Shown here piece by piece: positions 8,385-17,467 of a DNA stretch of 64,000 nucleotides (the stretch's first letter is position 1; each line of letters begins with the position of its first letter). The position numbers and the translations under genes were made by a program. Where the stretch lies: assembly GCA_963709505.1 (NCBI GenBank), contig CAVPXC010000019.1, forward strand, positions 164,294-228,293, written 5' to 3'. This DNA is from CAVPXC01 sp963709505 (GTDB lineage: Bacteria; Chloroflexota; Anaerolineae; JAAEKA01). The notes beneath the pieces were generated by a model, which worked only from the letters and a program-made list of their open reading frames with translations, did no database searches and was not told the DNA's origin.

Positions 8385-11363
8385 ATGAAAGTTCTGATCG
8401 TAGCTAAAACGCGCCAGGGAAGCGGCGCATGTATCGGCGGGATCACCTTTGATGGACGCAGTGTGCGCTTGATCCCGCTGGTTGGCGACGTCCACGACGG
8501 CGCCAACCAGGAGTATGCCGTCGGAGACGTCTGGGAAGTGGACGCAACACCAGCCCTCGATGTGACGCCTCCGCACGTCGAAAACATGATCGTGCGGAGC
8601 AAGCGTCGCATGGGGCCGATGACCGATCTACCGGCCTTCGTAGACCGCCATATGCCACCCAAAGCCGGCGGGCCGGAGTTGCTCTACGAGGGACTGGTGC
8701 AAGCCAGCCCGGGCGGCGCGTTATACATCGCCGAGCGGACCGGAGTGCCGCCCTACAGCACCCTGTTCTGGCGGCCCGACCAGCCGCTGGAACGGATCGA
8801 TACCGGCAAGAACCTGCGCTATCGCTATCCCACTTCCGATGGCGGACGCACGCTCGTGTTCGTCGGCCTGCACGAGCCGCCCGACCTCATCCCGGCTGGC
8901 GCGCTGGTGCGCGTCTCTCTCGCCCATTGGTGGCGGCGCGAGGAGTATCCTGACGAAGAACTTCGCTGCTTCGTCCAGCTTTCCGGTTACTTTTTGCCCA
9001 ACCAGGCCCGCACCGACACGCGCAACGCCAGCGCGAAGCCATCGGCCGCCGCCTCTGCCATCGCTTCTGCCTCAAGTTCTTCGGAGTTTCCTCAAGCTCC
9101 GCTCAGTTCCTCTGCGCTCCCCGCCGCCCCTGCCATCCCCCCTGCCCCAGGTTCCTCGGAGTTCCTCCCGGTTCCCCAGATTTCGCCTCAGTTCCCTGCT
9201 TCACCCTCGCACACCCAAGAACTCCTCAAATCCGTTTTTGGCTACGACACCTTCTGGCCACTGCAGACCGAGATCATCAACAGCGTGCTGAAACGGCGGG
9301 ACACGCTCGCCGTCATGCCTACGGGCGGCGGCAAGTCGCTGTGTTATCAGTTGCCGGCGCTGATCTTCGATGGTCTGACCCTGGTCATCTCGCCACTGAT
9401 CGCGCTGATGCAAGACCAGGTGGACCAACTGCGCGAGCTGGGCGTGCCGGCGGCGTTCCTTAACAGCAGTCTGGACTATCGTAGCTACGTGCAGACGATG
9501 GAGCACGTCCGGCAGGGACAAGTCACGTTGCTCTACACCTCGCCCGAGACACTGCTGCGAGCGGAAACGCTCGTGATGTTGGACCAAAGCCGCGTCGATT
9601 GCCTGACCATCGACGAGGCGCACTGCATCTCGCAATGGGGGCACGATTTCCGGCCGGAGTATCGCCAACTGCTCCCGGTGCGCCGCCGCTTGGCCCAGGC
9701 CATCTGCCTGGCCTTCACCGCCACGGCGACACAGCGCGTCCGGCAGGATATCGTGGACCAGCTCGGCTTTGACGCAGCCAACACCTTCGTGGCCAGCTTC
9801 AACCGCAAGAACCTGTACTTGGCCGCTCGGCCGCGTACCGATGGTCTGCAGCAAGTGCTGGCTTTCCTCGAGGCGCATCGCGACCAGTCGGGCATCATCT
9901 ATTGCAGCACGCGCGAGACGGTCGACAACCTGGCGGCGCGGCTGGTCGAGGCCGGCTGGCCGGCTCTGCCGTATCACGCCGGCCTGGACGACGCCACACG
10001 CCAACGCAATCAGCGCCAGTTCACCCGTGCGGACGTGGCAGTGATGGTGGCCACGATCGCCTTTGGCATGGGCATCAACAAGCCCAATGTGCGCTTTGTG
10101 CTGCATTTCAACCTGCCCAAGGACGTGGAGAGCTACTACCAGGAGATCGGCCGGGCCGGGCGGGATGGGCTGCCGGCCGATTGTCTACTGCTCTACGGTC
10201 AGAAGGACGTTGCCACGATCCAGTATTTCATCGACGAGGGAGCGGAGCACGAGCGACCTGGTCGCACTGCCCGGCTGCAGGCCATGATGCGCTATGCCCA
10301 GGCAAGCGGCTGCCGGCGCACGCCTCTGCTCGGCTACTTCGGGGAGACCTTCGATGGCGAGCCGTGCAACACGTGCGATCGGTGCCTGGCGGCTGATGCC
10401 GGCGGCGAGAAGATCGAACTTACCGAGGCTGCGCACAAGTTCTTAGCTTGCGTCAAGGACACAGGCCAGGTCTTCGGTGTCTCGCACATCGCCGACGTGC
10501 TGCGCGGCTCACGATCGCAAAAAGTACTGCAACGGCGGCATGACCGGGTACCGGCCTATGGCAATGGCCGGGAGTACTCCGACAAACAATGGCGGCAGTT
10601 CGGCCAGCAATTCATCGCCGAGGGGCTGATCGAGCAGGATATGGAGCACGGTGGGCTGAGCTTAACTAGCCAGGGCCGCGAGGTGCTGGCAGGCAAACGG
10701 ACGGTCAGCGTCGCCGCGCCGCCGCGGCCGGCCGTTGCGCCCTCCGCGGCGCCCGCCTTCGACGAGGCGCTGTTCCAGCGGCTCCGCACGCTGCGCCACG
10801 AGCTGGCCGACGCCGCCAACGTGCCGCCGTACGTCGTATTCTCGGATCGCGCGCTGATGGAGATGGCCACCTACTACCCGCAGACGCCGGATCGTATGCT
10901 GGACATCAACGGCGTGGGGCGGATTAAGCTGGAGCGCTACGGCGAGCAATTCCTGTCTTCTATCCGGGAGTACTGTGCAGCCCAGGGTCTTCAAGAGCGG
11001 GCGAAAGTGGTCCACGCACCGGCGGTGTTCACCGGCGGCCTGGCCAAGCGGCGTTTCGTCGAGGTGGGCGAGCTGTTCGCAAGCGGCTTGTCGATCGAAC
11101 AGATCCAGATCCAGTACGGCGTGCAGCGCAGCACCGTCGTGGGCCACCTCGCTACTTACCTGCGGGAAGGCGGCACGGTCGACGTCGAGCGGGTGCGAGC
11201 GACCTCGCGGCTCACGCCGGAAGAGCAAGAGCGGGTCCTGGCCGTATTCGACGAACTCGGTACGCCGGCTCTCACCCCGGTGTTCGAGGCGCTGGAGGGG
11301 ATGATTCCGTACGAGGAGCTGCACGTCATGCGGATGGTTTATCTGGGAGGGAATCAAGGCTAA
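8385..11363 (+). CDS. recQ: RecQ-family ATP-dependent DNA helicase with N-terminal accessory domain
   Basis: A 992-residue protein; start ATG 8385 behind GGGAGGAGG. Residues 1-205 (MKVLIVAKTRQGSGACIGGI, YAVGDVWEVDATPA) are not found in ordinary RecQ and resemble a dual OB-fold type domain (tentative). A Ser/Ala/Pro linker follows. The helicase core has Walker A PTGGGKSLCYQLP, DEAHC, FTATAT and GRAGRDGLPADC. The zinc motif is C...CNTCDRC, then a winged-helix RQC domain (VSHIADVLRGSRSQKV), an HRDC domain (residues 800-870) and a C-terminal helix-turn-helix region. RecQ unwinds DNA 3' to 5' in recombination and repair. Two DUF488 genes lie upstream. The extra N-terminal domain marks it as a specialised, not the standard, RecQ. 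Confidence 0.9.
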   Translation: MKVLIVAKTRQGSGACIGGITFDGRSVRLIPLVGDVHDGANQEYAVGDVWEVDATPALDVTPPHVENMIVRSKRRMGPMTDLPAFVDRHMPPKAGGPELLYEGLVQASPGGALYIAERTGVPPYSTLFWRPDQPLERIDTGKNLRYRYPTSDGGRTLVFVGLHEPPDLIPAGALVRVSLAHWWRREEYPDEELRCFVQLSGYFLPNQARTDTRNASAKPSAAASAIASASSSSEFPQAPLSSSALPAAPAIPPAPGSSEFLPVPQISPQFPASPSHTQELLKSVFGYDTFWPLQTEIINSVLKRRDTLAVMPTGGGKSLCYQLPALIFDGLTLVISPLIALMQDQVDQLRELGVPAAFLNSSLDYRSYVQTMEHVRQGQVTLLYTSPETLLRAETLVMLDQSRVDCLTIDEAHCISQWGHDFRPEYRQLLPVRRRLAQAICLAFTATATQRVRQDIVDQLGFDAANTFVASFNRKNLYLAARPRTDGLQQVLAFLEAHRDQSGIIYCSTRETVDNLAARLVEAGWPALPYHAGLDDATRQRNQRQFTRADVAVMVATIAFGMGINKPNVRFVLHFNLPKDVESYYQEIGRAGRDGLPADCLLLYGQKDVATIQYFIDEGAEHERPGRTARLQAMMRYAQASGCRRTPLLGYFGETFDGEPCNTCDRCLAADAGGEKIELTEAAHKFLACVKDTGQVFGVSHIADVLRGSRSQKVLQRRHDRVPAYGNGREYSDKQWRQFGQQFIAEGLIEQDMEHGGLSLTSQGREVLAGKRTVSVAAPPRPAVAPSAAPAFDEALFQRLRTLRHELADAANVPPYVVFSDRALMEMATYYPQTPDRMLDINGVGRIKLERYGEQFLSSIREYCAAQGLQERAKVVHAPAVFTGGLAKRRFVEVGELFASGLSIEQIQIQYGVQRSTVVGHLATYLREGGTVDVERVRATSRLTPEEQERVLAVFDELGTPALTPVFEALEGMIPYEELHVMRMVYLGGNQG

Positions 11364-11422
11364 GCGCATTGGAGAAACAAGCAAGAGAGTATACTGCTTT
11401 GAAAATAAACGTAGTCCGGTAG

Positions 11423-12727
<1,305 letters not shown>

Positions 12728-12990
12728 GATCTCACTCCTGAGGTGGTTTAGACGTTACCGGCCAGGCGCTGCAGGAAGCGAGATTCTGCTTTGCGTGCTA
12801 CCCAAGTACGGGTGCGACAATTTGGGGTGCCTCTCGGCGCCTCAGAGCAGCCTGTCTTACGGGCTCGTGGCTCCACAGTGTAACCGCTCTTGGACCAATG
12901 ACGTCCGCTGCAGTATAGCACACCATCTCAGGCGCCGGCCACAGCCATTTTCATCCTTAGGGGTGCCGGCAGGCCGGCCCGGTGCCTGGC
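12728..12990 (-). ncRNA. Candidate IS110 bridge-RNA region, copy 1
   Basis: The 263-base non-coding left end lies directly upstream of the transposase, the place where IS110-group elements encode their bridge RNA. It is conserved with copy 2 except for one base near 12797. A TATACT-like sequence (GCTATACTGCAG) lies near 12915 on the transcribed strand. The exact RNA ends and guide loops cannot be determined by eye. Confidence 0.4.
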
Positions 12991-13134
12991 CGACTTACGC
13001 GAGTCGATGGTCGCATATGAAGTGGCTGATGCTCGGTGGTGGGAGCCGGGAGAATGCACTACCAATTGAGCGATACGAGCATGCGTCAACACATCAGAGT
13101 GGCACTCCGGTTCCAACTCGAACTGTAGGGTAAC

Positions 13135-13452
13135 ATGATGCCTGACACTAACTCCCTTTCCTCCTTTGCCCAACTGCGACAACGCCTGGCCGAATGGCTT
13201 CGCACCTATCGACCGACGCCGCGTACTTACATCACCGCTGCCTGCGTGGGAGCGACCGTGGGGCAGTATGCGGCCATCGCCGGATCATTTGACCCGACGG
13301 CGATGGCGGCTACGGTCGGCGCGCTCGGGGCACAGCTTGGCGTCAACCTACTGGCCGACATCATCGGCAGCCGGCCCGCGCCGCCGACCCTCACCGTCGA
13401 GCTCATGCGACGCTGGGTCGCGCTGACGCAACCAGCGAAAAGTTTTCATTGA
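13135..13452 (+). CDS. Small hypothetical protein, possibly an N-terminal remnant
   Basis: A 105-residue frame starting at ATGATG, MMPDTNSLSSFAQLRQRLAE. Residues 35-80 are small and hydrophobic (ITAACVGATVGQYAAIAG, ATVGALGAQLGVNLLADII), like the short Ala/Gly-rich helical segment at the N-terminus of some large STAND/NACHT-type proteins. It stops just where the promoter of the following ATPase begins, and its last codons overlap the TTTTCATTG palindrome. It may be the left-over N-terminus of a larger gene cut by rearrangement. No function is assigned. Confidence 0.45.
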   Translation: MMPDTNSLSSFAQLRQRLAEWLRTYRPTPRTYITAACVGATVGQYAAIAGSFDPTAMAATVGALGAQLGVNLLADIIGSRPAPPTLTVELMRRWVALTQPAKSFH

Positions 13453-13484
13453 CAATGAAAAGAATCCGGTGTATCATTTCAGTA
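13443..13484 (+). promoter_or_regulatory. Near-consensus promoter with overlapping palindrome; leaderless start
   Basis: TTGACA (13449-13454) and TATCAT (13472-13477) are 17 bases apart. The predicted transcript start, seven bases after the -10, is the A of the ATG at 13484, so the mRNA would be leaderless. The -35 lies inside a perfect 9-bp inverted repeat, TTTTCATTG-A-CAATGAAAA (13443-13461), a likely operator. Confidence 0.7.
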
Positions 13485-14773
13485 TGAGTGAAAACTTTTG
13501 GAGAGCAAAATGGTCTAGAGATCAAATCAGGGCAATGCTTTTAGAGCAGTTCCAGGCTTTCTGGCAACGCGATACTGGCACCGAACGCACCCAGCTAGCG
13601 GAGATTGAACGGGCCTCACCTTTGCCGCATGCCGTGATCATTTCGGGCTTGCGACGCGTGGGCAAGTCCACTCTACTGGCTCAACTAGCCCACAAGCTGG
13701 GGGAAGACACTTTCTACTACATCAACTTCGAGGACGATCGCTTCCTTGGCTTCCAGGCTGAAGACACCAATGACCTGGTTCAGGCCCTGGTCGAGGTGTT
13801 TGGCGAACGCAGGATCTTCGTCGTGGACGAAGTCCAAAACGTGCCCGGCTGGGAACACTTCGTCCGGCGGCTGATGGACTTGGGACTCAAGTTCTACATC
13901 ACGGGCTCCAATGCGTCTCTGCTTAGCCGTGAGCTAGGCAGCCGCTTGACCGGGCGATATGTGCCGATCGAGTTGTTTCCTTTTTCTTTCGAAGAGTTCT
14001 TGCGCTTTCAAGGCACCGCGGTCCCAAGCCACGCGCGCATGACGACTATGGATCAGGGGCGCTTGCAGCAAGCACTCGGGGACTACCTCCGCCTGGGTGG
14101 AATCCCGGAACCACTCAAATATCCGGATCTGCCCCTGCTACGCACCCTATACGACGACGTGCTCTATCGCGATATTGCCACCCGCTATCGTATCGACGAG
14201 GTACAGGCGCTAAAAGAGTTGGCGTTTTATCTGATGAGCAATCCGGCCAGCCAGGTGTCGTTCAACAAGCTCAAAGAGCATCTCCGCCTCGGCAGCGTGA
14301 ACACTGTCAAAAACTATGTCGATTACCTGGAGAACAGCTGGCTGCTCTTCACGCTGAACGTGTACGACTACTCTGTAAAGCGCCAGCAAATTGCAGCGAA
14401 GAAAGTGTACGCCATCGACACAGGCATGGCGACTACCATTGGCTTCGCATTTTCCGCCAACACTGGGAAGCTCTTGGAAAACCTGGTGTTCCTGGCATTG
14501 CGGCGAAAAACCAACGAAGTCTACTACGTCACATCCCCGGCAGGGTACGAAGTGGACTTCTATTTGCCTGAGACACGCCAGTTGATCCAAGTGACTCAGA
14601 ATCTGGCCAATCCAGTCACACAAGATCGTGAAGTCCGGGCATTGAGCGATGCCCTCCGCGGCCTGAACTTACCGAGCGGATTGATCCTGTCGGACTCCAA
14701 CGCTGACCCGATCGAGGAAAATGGCTTGACCATCGAGATCCGTTCGATTGCTGAGTGGTTACTAGATTACTAA
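13484..14773 (+). CDS. AAA ATPase with DUF4143 domain
   Basis: A 429-residue protein of the AAA_14/DUF4143 family. Walker A is SGLRRVGKSTLLAQLA near residue 55, Walker B IFVVDEVQNVPGWEHF near residue 110, and the sensor segment YITGSNASLLSRELG follows with LTGRYVPIELFPFSFEEF. The DUF4143 part includes LRLGGIPEPL, YRDIATRYRI, LRLGSVNTVKNYVDYLENSW and a nuclease-like tail VDFYLPETRQLIQVTQ. The members are widespread in mobile and accessory DNA; their function is not settled. The ATG at 13484 is preferred over an upstream GTG (13469), which lies within the promoter. Its base composition is more AT-rich than its neighbours, suggesting transfer. Confidence 0.9.
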   Translation: MSENFWRAKWSRDQIRAMLLEQFQAFWQRDTGTERTQLAEIERASPLPHAVIISGLRRVGKSTLLAQLAHKLGEDTFYYINFEDDRFLGFQAEDTNDLVQALVEVFGERRIFVVDEVQNVPGWEHFVRRLMDLGLKFYITGSNASLLSRELGSRLTGRYVPIELFPFSFEEFLRFQGTAVPSHARMTTMDQGRLQQALGDYLRLGGIPEPLKYPDLPLLRTLYDDVLYRDIATRYRIDEVQALKELAFYLMSNPASQVSFNKLKEHLRLGSVNTVKNYVDYLENSWLLFTLNVYDYSVKRQQIAAKKVYAIDTGMATTIGFAFSANTGKLLENLVFLALRRKTNEVYYVTSPAGYEVDFYLPETRQLIQVTQNLANPVTQDREVRALSDALRGLNLPSGLILSDSNADPIEENGLTIEIRSIAEWLLDY

Positions 14774-14864
14774 GTCTCGCGGCATAAACAAAAAGCGTCC
14801 CCGTGCGCAGACCACCTGGCCGGGGACGCCGTATCTCACGAAAAACCAACTCCGTTCTGAGTTT

Positions 14865-15959
14865 CTACGAGTTCCCGCCAGCACCCCCAAGAAACTCACT
14901 CATCACGCCGAGCAGCTCGCCCAGCTCTGCCTCCGTCACATCTCCCATGTGTGCGATGCGGAAGGTTTTGCCTTTCAGGTCGCCGTAGCCGTTGGAGATG
15001 GCCAGGCCGCGCTGCTTGAGGAACTTGCTCAGGGCGGCGTAGTCGATGCCCGGCGTGTTTTCGACACACGTGACGGTGTTCGAGTAATGTCCCTCGGCGG
15101 AGAACAGGCCGAAGCCGTGGTCCAGCGCCCACTGGCGAGTCAAACCGGCCAGCCGGCGGTGGCGGGCCGCCCGTGCTTCCAGGCCCTCACTTAGGATGCA
15201 ATCGAGCTGCAGGTCGGCGGCGCGCAACAGGCTGATGGCGGGCGTGGCCGGCGTTGTGTTCTTCGTCAGGTATTTCTCCAACACCAGGAAATCGAAATAC
15301 CAACCGCGGCCAGTCACCTGCTTGGCGCGTTCCAGTACACGGTCACTGACCGAGGCGAACGCCAGGCCGGGCGGCAAGGCCAAGGCCTTTTGCGAAGAGG
15401 TCAGGCAGATGTCCAAACCCCATTCATCCACCGGGATCCAATCGCCGGCCAGGCTGCTGACCGCATCGACGAAGAGCAAGGTGTCGGGATATTTCTCGCG
15501 CAGCAAGGCAGCGATCTCACCCACCGGGCTGGTGGCCCCGGTGCTGGTCTCGTTGTGGACGACCGTGATGGCATCCCATTCGCCGCCGGCGAGTGCAGCG
15601 TCAACAGTCTCCGGCAGCACGGGCTGGCCCCACGGCACGTCGAACTTGATGGCCTGCTTGCCACAACCGGCCGACACTTCGTGCCAGCGCTGGGCAAAGG
15701 CGCCGTTGACGAAATTAGCCACGCGTTTCCCCTCGCGCACGCCGTTACGAATCGCTGCTTCTTGCAGGCCGGAGCCAGAGGAGGCTATGATATAGACGCG
15801 GCTCTCGGTCATAAACAATTGGCGCAGCTTGCCCTCGACACTGGCGATCAGCGCGTCGCAGTCGCCGCTGCGGTGGCCAATCATGGGGGCGGTTTGCGCC
15901 TGAAGAATCTCAGGGCGGACCTCGGTAGGTCCGGGGATGAAAAGCTTAAGGTGAGACAC
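14865..15959 (-). CDS. Class V aminotransferase (alanine-glyoxylate / serine-pyruvate type)
   Basis: A 364-residue PLP-dependent enzyme, VSHLKLFIPGPTEVRPEILQ. The PGPTEV start, MIGHRSGDCDAL, VHNETSTGATSPVGEIAAL, VDAVSSLAGDWIPVDEWGLD and SSQKALALPPGLAF (Schiff-base Lys) are all typical. It transfers an amino group between small 2-oxo and amino acids such as glyoxylate, alanine and serine. The start at GTG 15959 has AAGGAGGA nine bases upstream; the in-frame extension to 16148 runs through a palindrome and is not used. It stands alone on the minus strand. Confidence 0.9.
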   Translation of the reverse strand: MSHLKLFIPGPTEVRPEILQAQTAPMIGHRSGDCDALIASVEGKLRQLFMTESRVYIIASSGSGLQEAAIRNGVREGKRVANFVNGAFAQRWHEVSAGCGKQAIKFDVPWGQPVLPETVDAALAGGEWDAITVVHNETSTGATSPVGEIAALLREKYPDTLLFVDAVSSLAGDWIPVDEWGLDICLTSSQKALALPPGLAFASVSDRVLERAKQVTGRGWYFDFLVLEKYLTKNTTPATPAISLLRAADLQLDCILSEGLEARAARHRRLAGLTRQWALDHGFGLFSAEGHYSNTVTCVENTPGIDYAALSKFLKQRGLAISNGYGDLKGKTFRIAHMGDVTEAELGELLGVMSEFLGGAGGNS

Positions 15960-16065
15960 GGCTCTCCTCCTTGTGAAATCGATAGGCATCGTGGCGGCCG
16001 GTAGGCTGCAGATGTTGTATTGTAGCGCGACTTGGCTAGTGTGGCAATCTGCACAACCCCTCTTG

Positions 16066-16147
16066 ACTTCCGATTTCTTCTGAGAAATCGGAGGTCGAGA
16101 ACGCTGAGGAGGCAGACGCGACGATGCCGGGCTGGTTACGCCCGGCA
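16066..16147. repeat. Two short palindromes
   Basis: CCGATTTCT-TCTG-AGAAATCGG (about 16070-16091) is a perfect 9-bp hairpin. CGATGCCGGGC-TGGTTAC-GCCCGGCATCG (about 16122-16150) is an 11-bp hairpin. Both lie between the aminotransferase and the Crp/Fnr gene. Neither is followed by a clear T run, so terminator function is uncertain. Confidence 0.6.
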
Positions 16148-16286
16148 TCGCTGCTATCTAGCACACATTTTACTCGTACAATAAGACCCAGTCCACGCTC
16201 GTCTCAGGCAGCCACCAAACCATCTATCACAGCCCGTATCGTCCGCTAATCGTTTTGCTCAGGGCCGCCGAGACAGCAATAGATGT

Positions 16287-16961
16287 CTAATCCCAGGAAC
16301 TCGCCAGCGCCTTCAAGGCTGTCGGGTCGGTCACGTATATGCGACGATAACCCAATTCCACCATGCCGTCTGCTTTGAACCCTCGCAGAATCGTGCTGAC
16401 CGTCTCGCGGTAGGTGCCCAGCATGTCGGCCAGCGACTGGTGGCTGGTGCGGATTGTGTTTTTGTCGTTGCTGGTAGACAGGTCCAGCAGCAGCTTGGCC
16501 AAACGCTGAGGCAGCTTCTTATAGGCGACCTCTTCGAGTTGATCCTCGACCTGGCGCAGGCGGCGACCAAATGTCTGCAACATACCCCAGCCGATGATCG
16601 GGTACCGCTCGGTCATGACCCGTGCATGCGACTCGGGCAAGATCCAAATGGTGCTGTCTTCCAGCGCCTCGGCAAACGTGCTCGACGGATCGGCTTGGTT
16701 GATCATCGACCCATCGCCGAAAACAGCTCCTGGCCCCAACCGAGATAACATCATCCGCCGGCCTTCTTTGTTTTGTACTACCAACTGGGCCCGGCCGTTC
16801 ATCAAAATAAATAGTTTGCTGCGCAGCTCGTCCGGAGTTGCAATCACTTGGCCGGAGCGAACGGACCGCATCGCGATTGCCTTCTGGAAATCGGCGTCGC
16901 TTTCGGTCACACTGGCAATCAATTGGGATAAGGGTGTCTTTCGCTTTTGGTTTGTGGTCAT
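16287..16961 (-). CDS. Crp/Fnr-family transcriptional regulator
   Basis: A 224-residue regulator. The cyclic-nucleotide-binding-like beta barrel covers residues 30-125 (IATPDELRSKLFILMNGRAQL, GPGAVFGDGSMINQ). A dimerisation helix follows, and the C-terminal winged helix has SHQSLADMLGTYRETVSTILRGFKADGMVEL with RETVS recognition-helix residues. The barrel lacks the usual cAMP-contact RxE-SxxR set, so its ligand is unknown. No N-terminal Cys cluster for an iron-sulfur centre is present. Start at 16961 behind AAAGGAGC. A consensus promoter with a palindromic operator is found 160 bases upstream, suggesting autoregulation. Confidence 0.9.
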   Translation of the reverse strand: MTTNQKRKTPLSQLIASVTESDADFQKAIAMRSVRSGQVIATPDELRSKLFILMNGRAQLVVQNKEGRRMMLSRLGPGAVFGDGSMINQADPSSTFAEALEDSTIWILPESHARVMTERYPIIGWGMLQTFGRRLRQVEDQLEEVAYKKLPQRLAKLLLDLSTSNDKNTIRTSHQSLADMLGTYRETVSTILRGFKADGMVELGYRRIYVTDPTALKALASSWD

Positions 16962-17120
16962 GGGATGCTCCTTTTGTTCTACCAATCTCAATGAGATGGA
17001 TGCTGCTAGTGCCAACGTTCTTACTTATCTAAGTCAACTCTGCCAACTTCGTTCGGTCACTCTACGATCAAAACACGTTCTCATTTCATTTTGTATCTGA
17101 CCCATACTGTAATATTGTTA

Positions 17121-17160
17121 TTTACGCTGGCATTATAGCGTAAAAGTTTGACCTTGTCAA
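17121..17160 (-). promoter_or_regulatory. Consensus sigma-70 promoter with palindromic operator
   Basis: On the minus strand TTGACA (17160-17155), a 17-base spacer and TATAAT (17137-17132) match the consensus at all 12 positions. The inverted repeat TTTACGCT-N8-AGCGTAAA (17121-17144) covers the -10. Transcript start is predicted near 17125, giving a 160-base leader to the crp/fnr ATG. Confidence 0.8.
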
Positions 17161-17467
17161 GCCTTTGTTCATTTCCTTAATGTAATATTAACATATAGGC
17201 CGCCTATTAGGTCGATGCAACCTAGACAATACATAGACAGCAGCCAAGGCCTGTCCGCTATCCTGGACACCTAGCGGTTAGTCAGAATGAAGAAGCCACA
17301 GTATAATTGGCCTCACGCCGCTCCTTCAACGGACGACGCAGCACGCGGCGGGGCGCGGGCTTTAGCCTGATCCCTATCCTGCCTTGGTTGACCCACCACA
17401 ACGTCTGTTTCTGTATGCAGTACGTTGCTTCTCAAGTCATTGGATTGACCTGTCGATTGGAGAACTC
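17161..17467. other. AT-rich intergenic spacer
   Basis: No gene is seen. The stretch near 17180-17200 is AT-rich with the palindromic TAATATTA and could be a regulator site between the divergent Crp/Fnr and zwf genes. GGAGAACTC just before 17468 is the zwf ribosome-binding site. Confidence 0.4.

Noticed and set aside
13038..13082. tRNA-like D-arm sequence on the minus strand (GCTCAATTGGTAGTGCA) next to IS110 copy 1
   Set aside because: No anticodon stem, T arm or acceptor pairing could be made, so it is at most a fragment or chance match.
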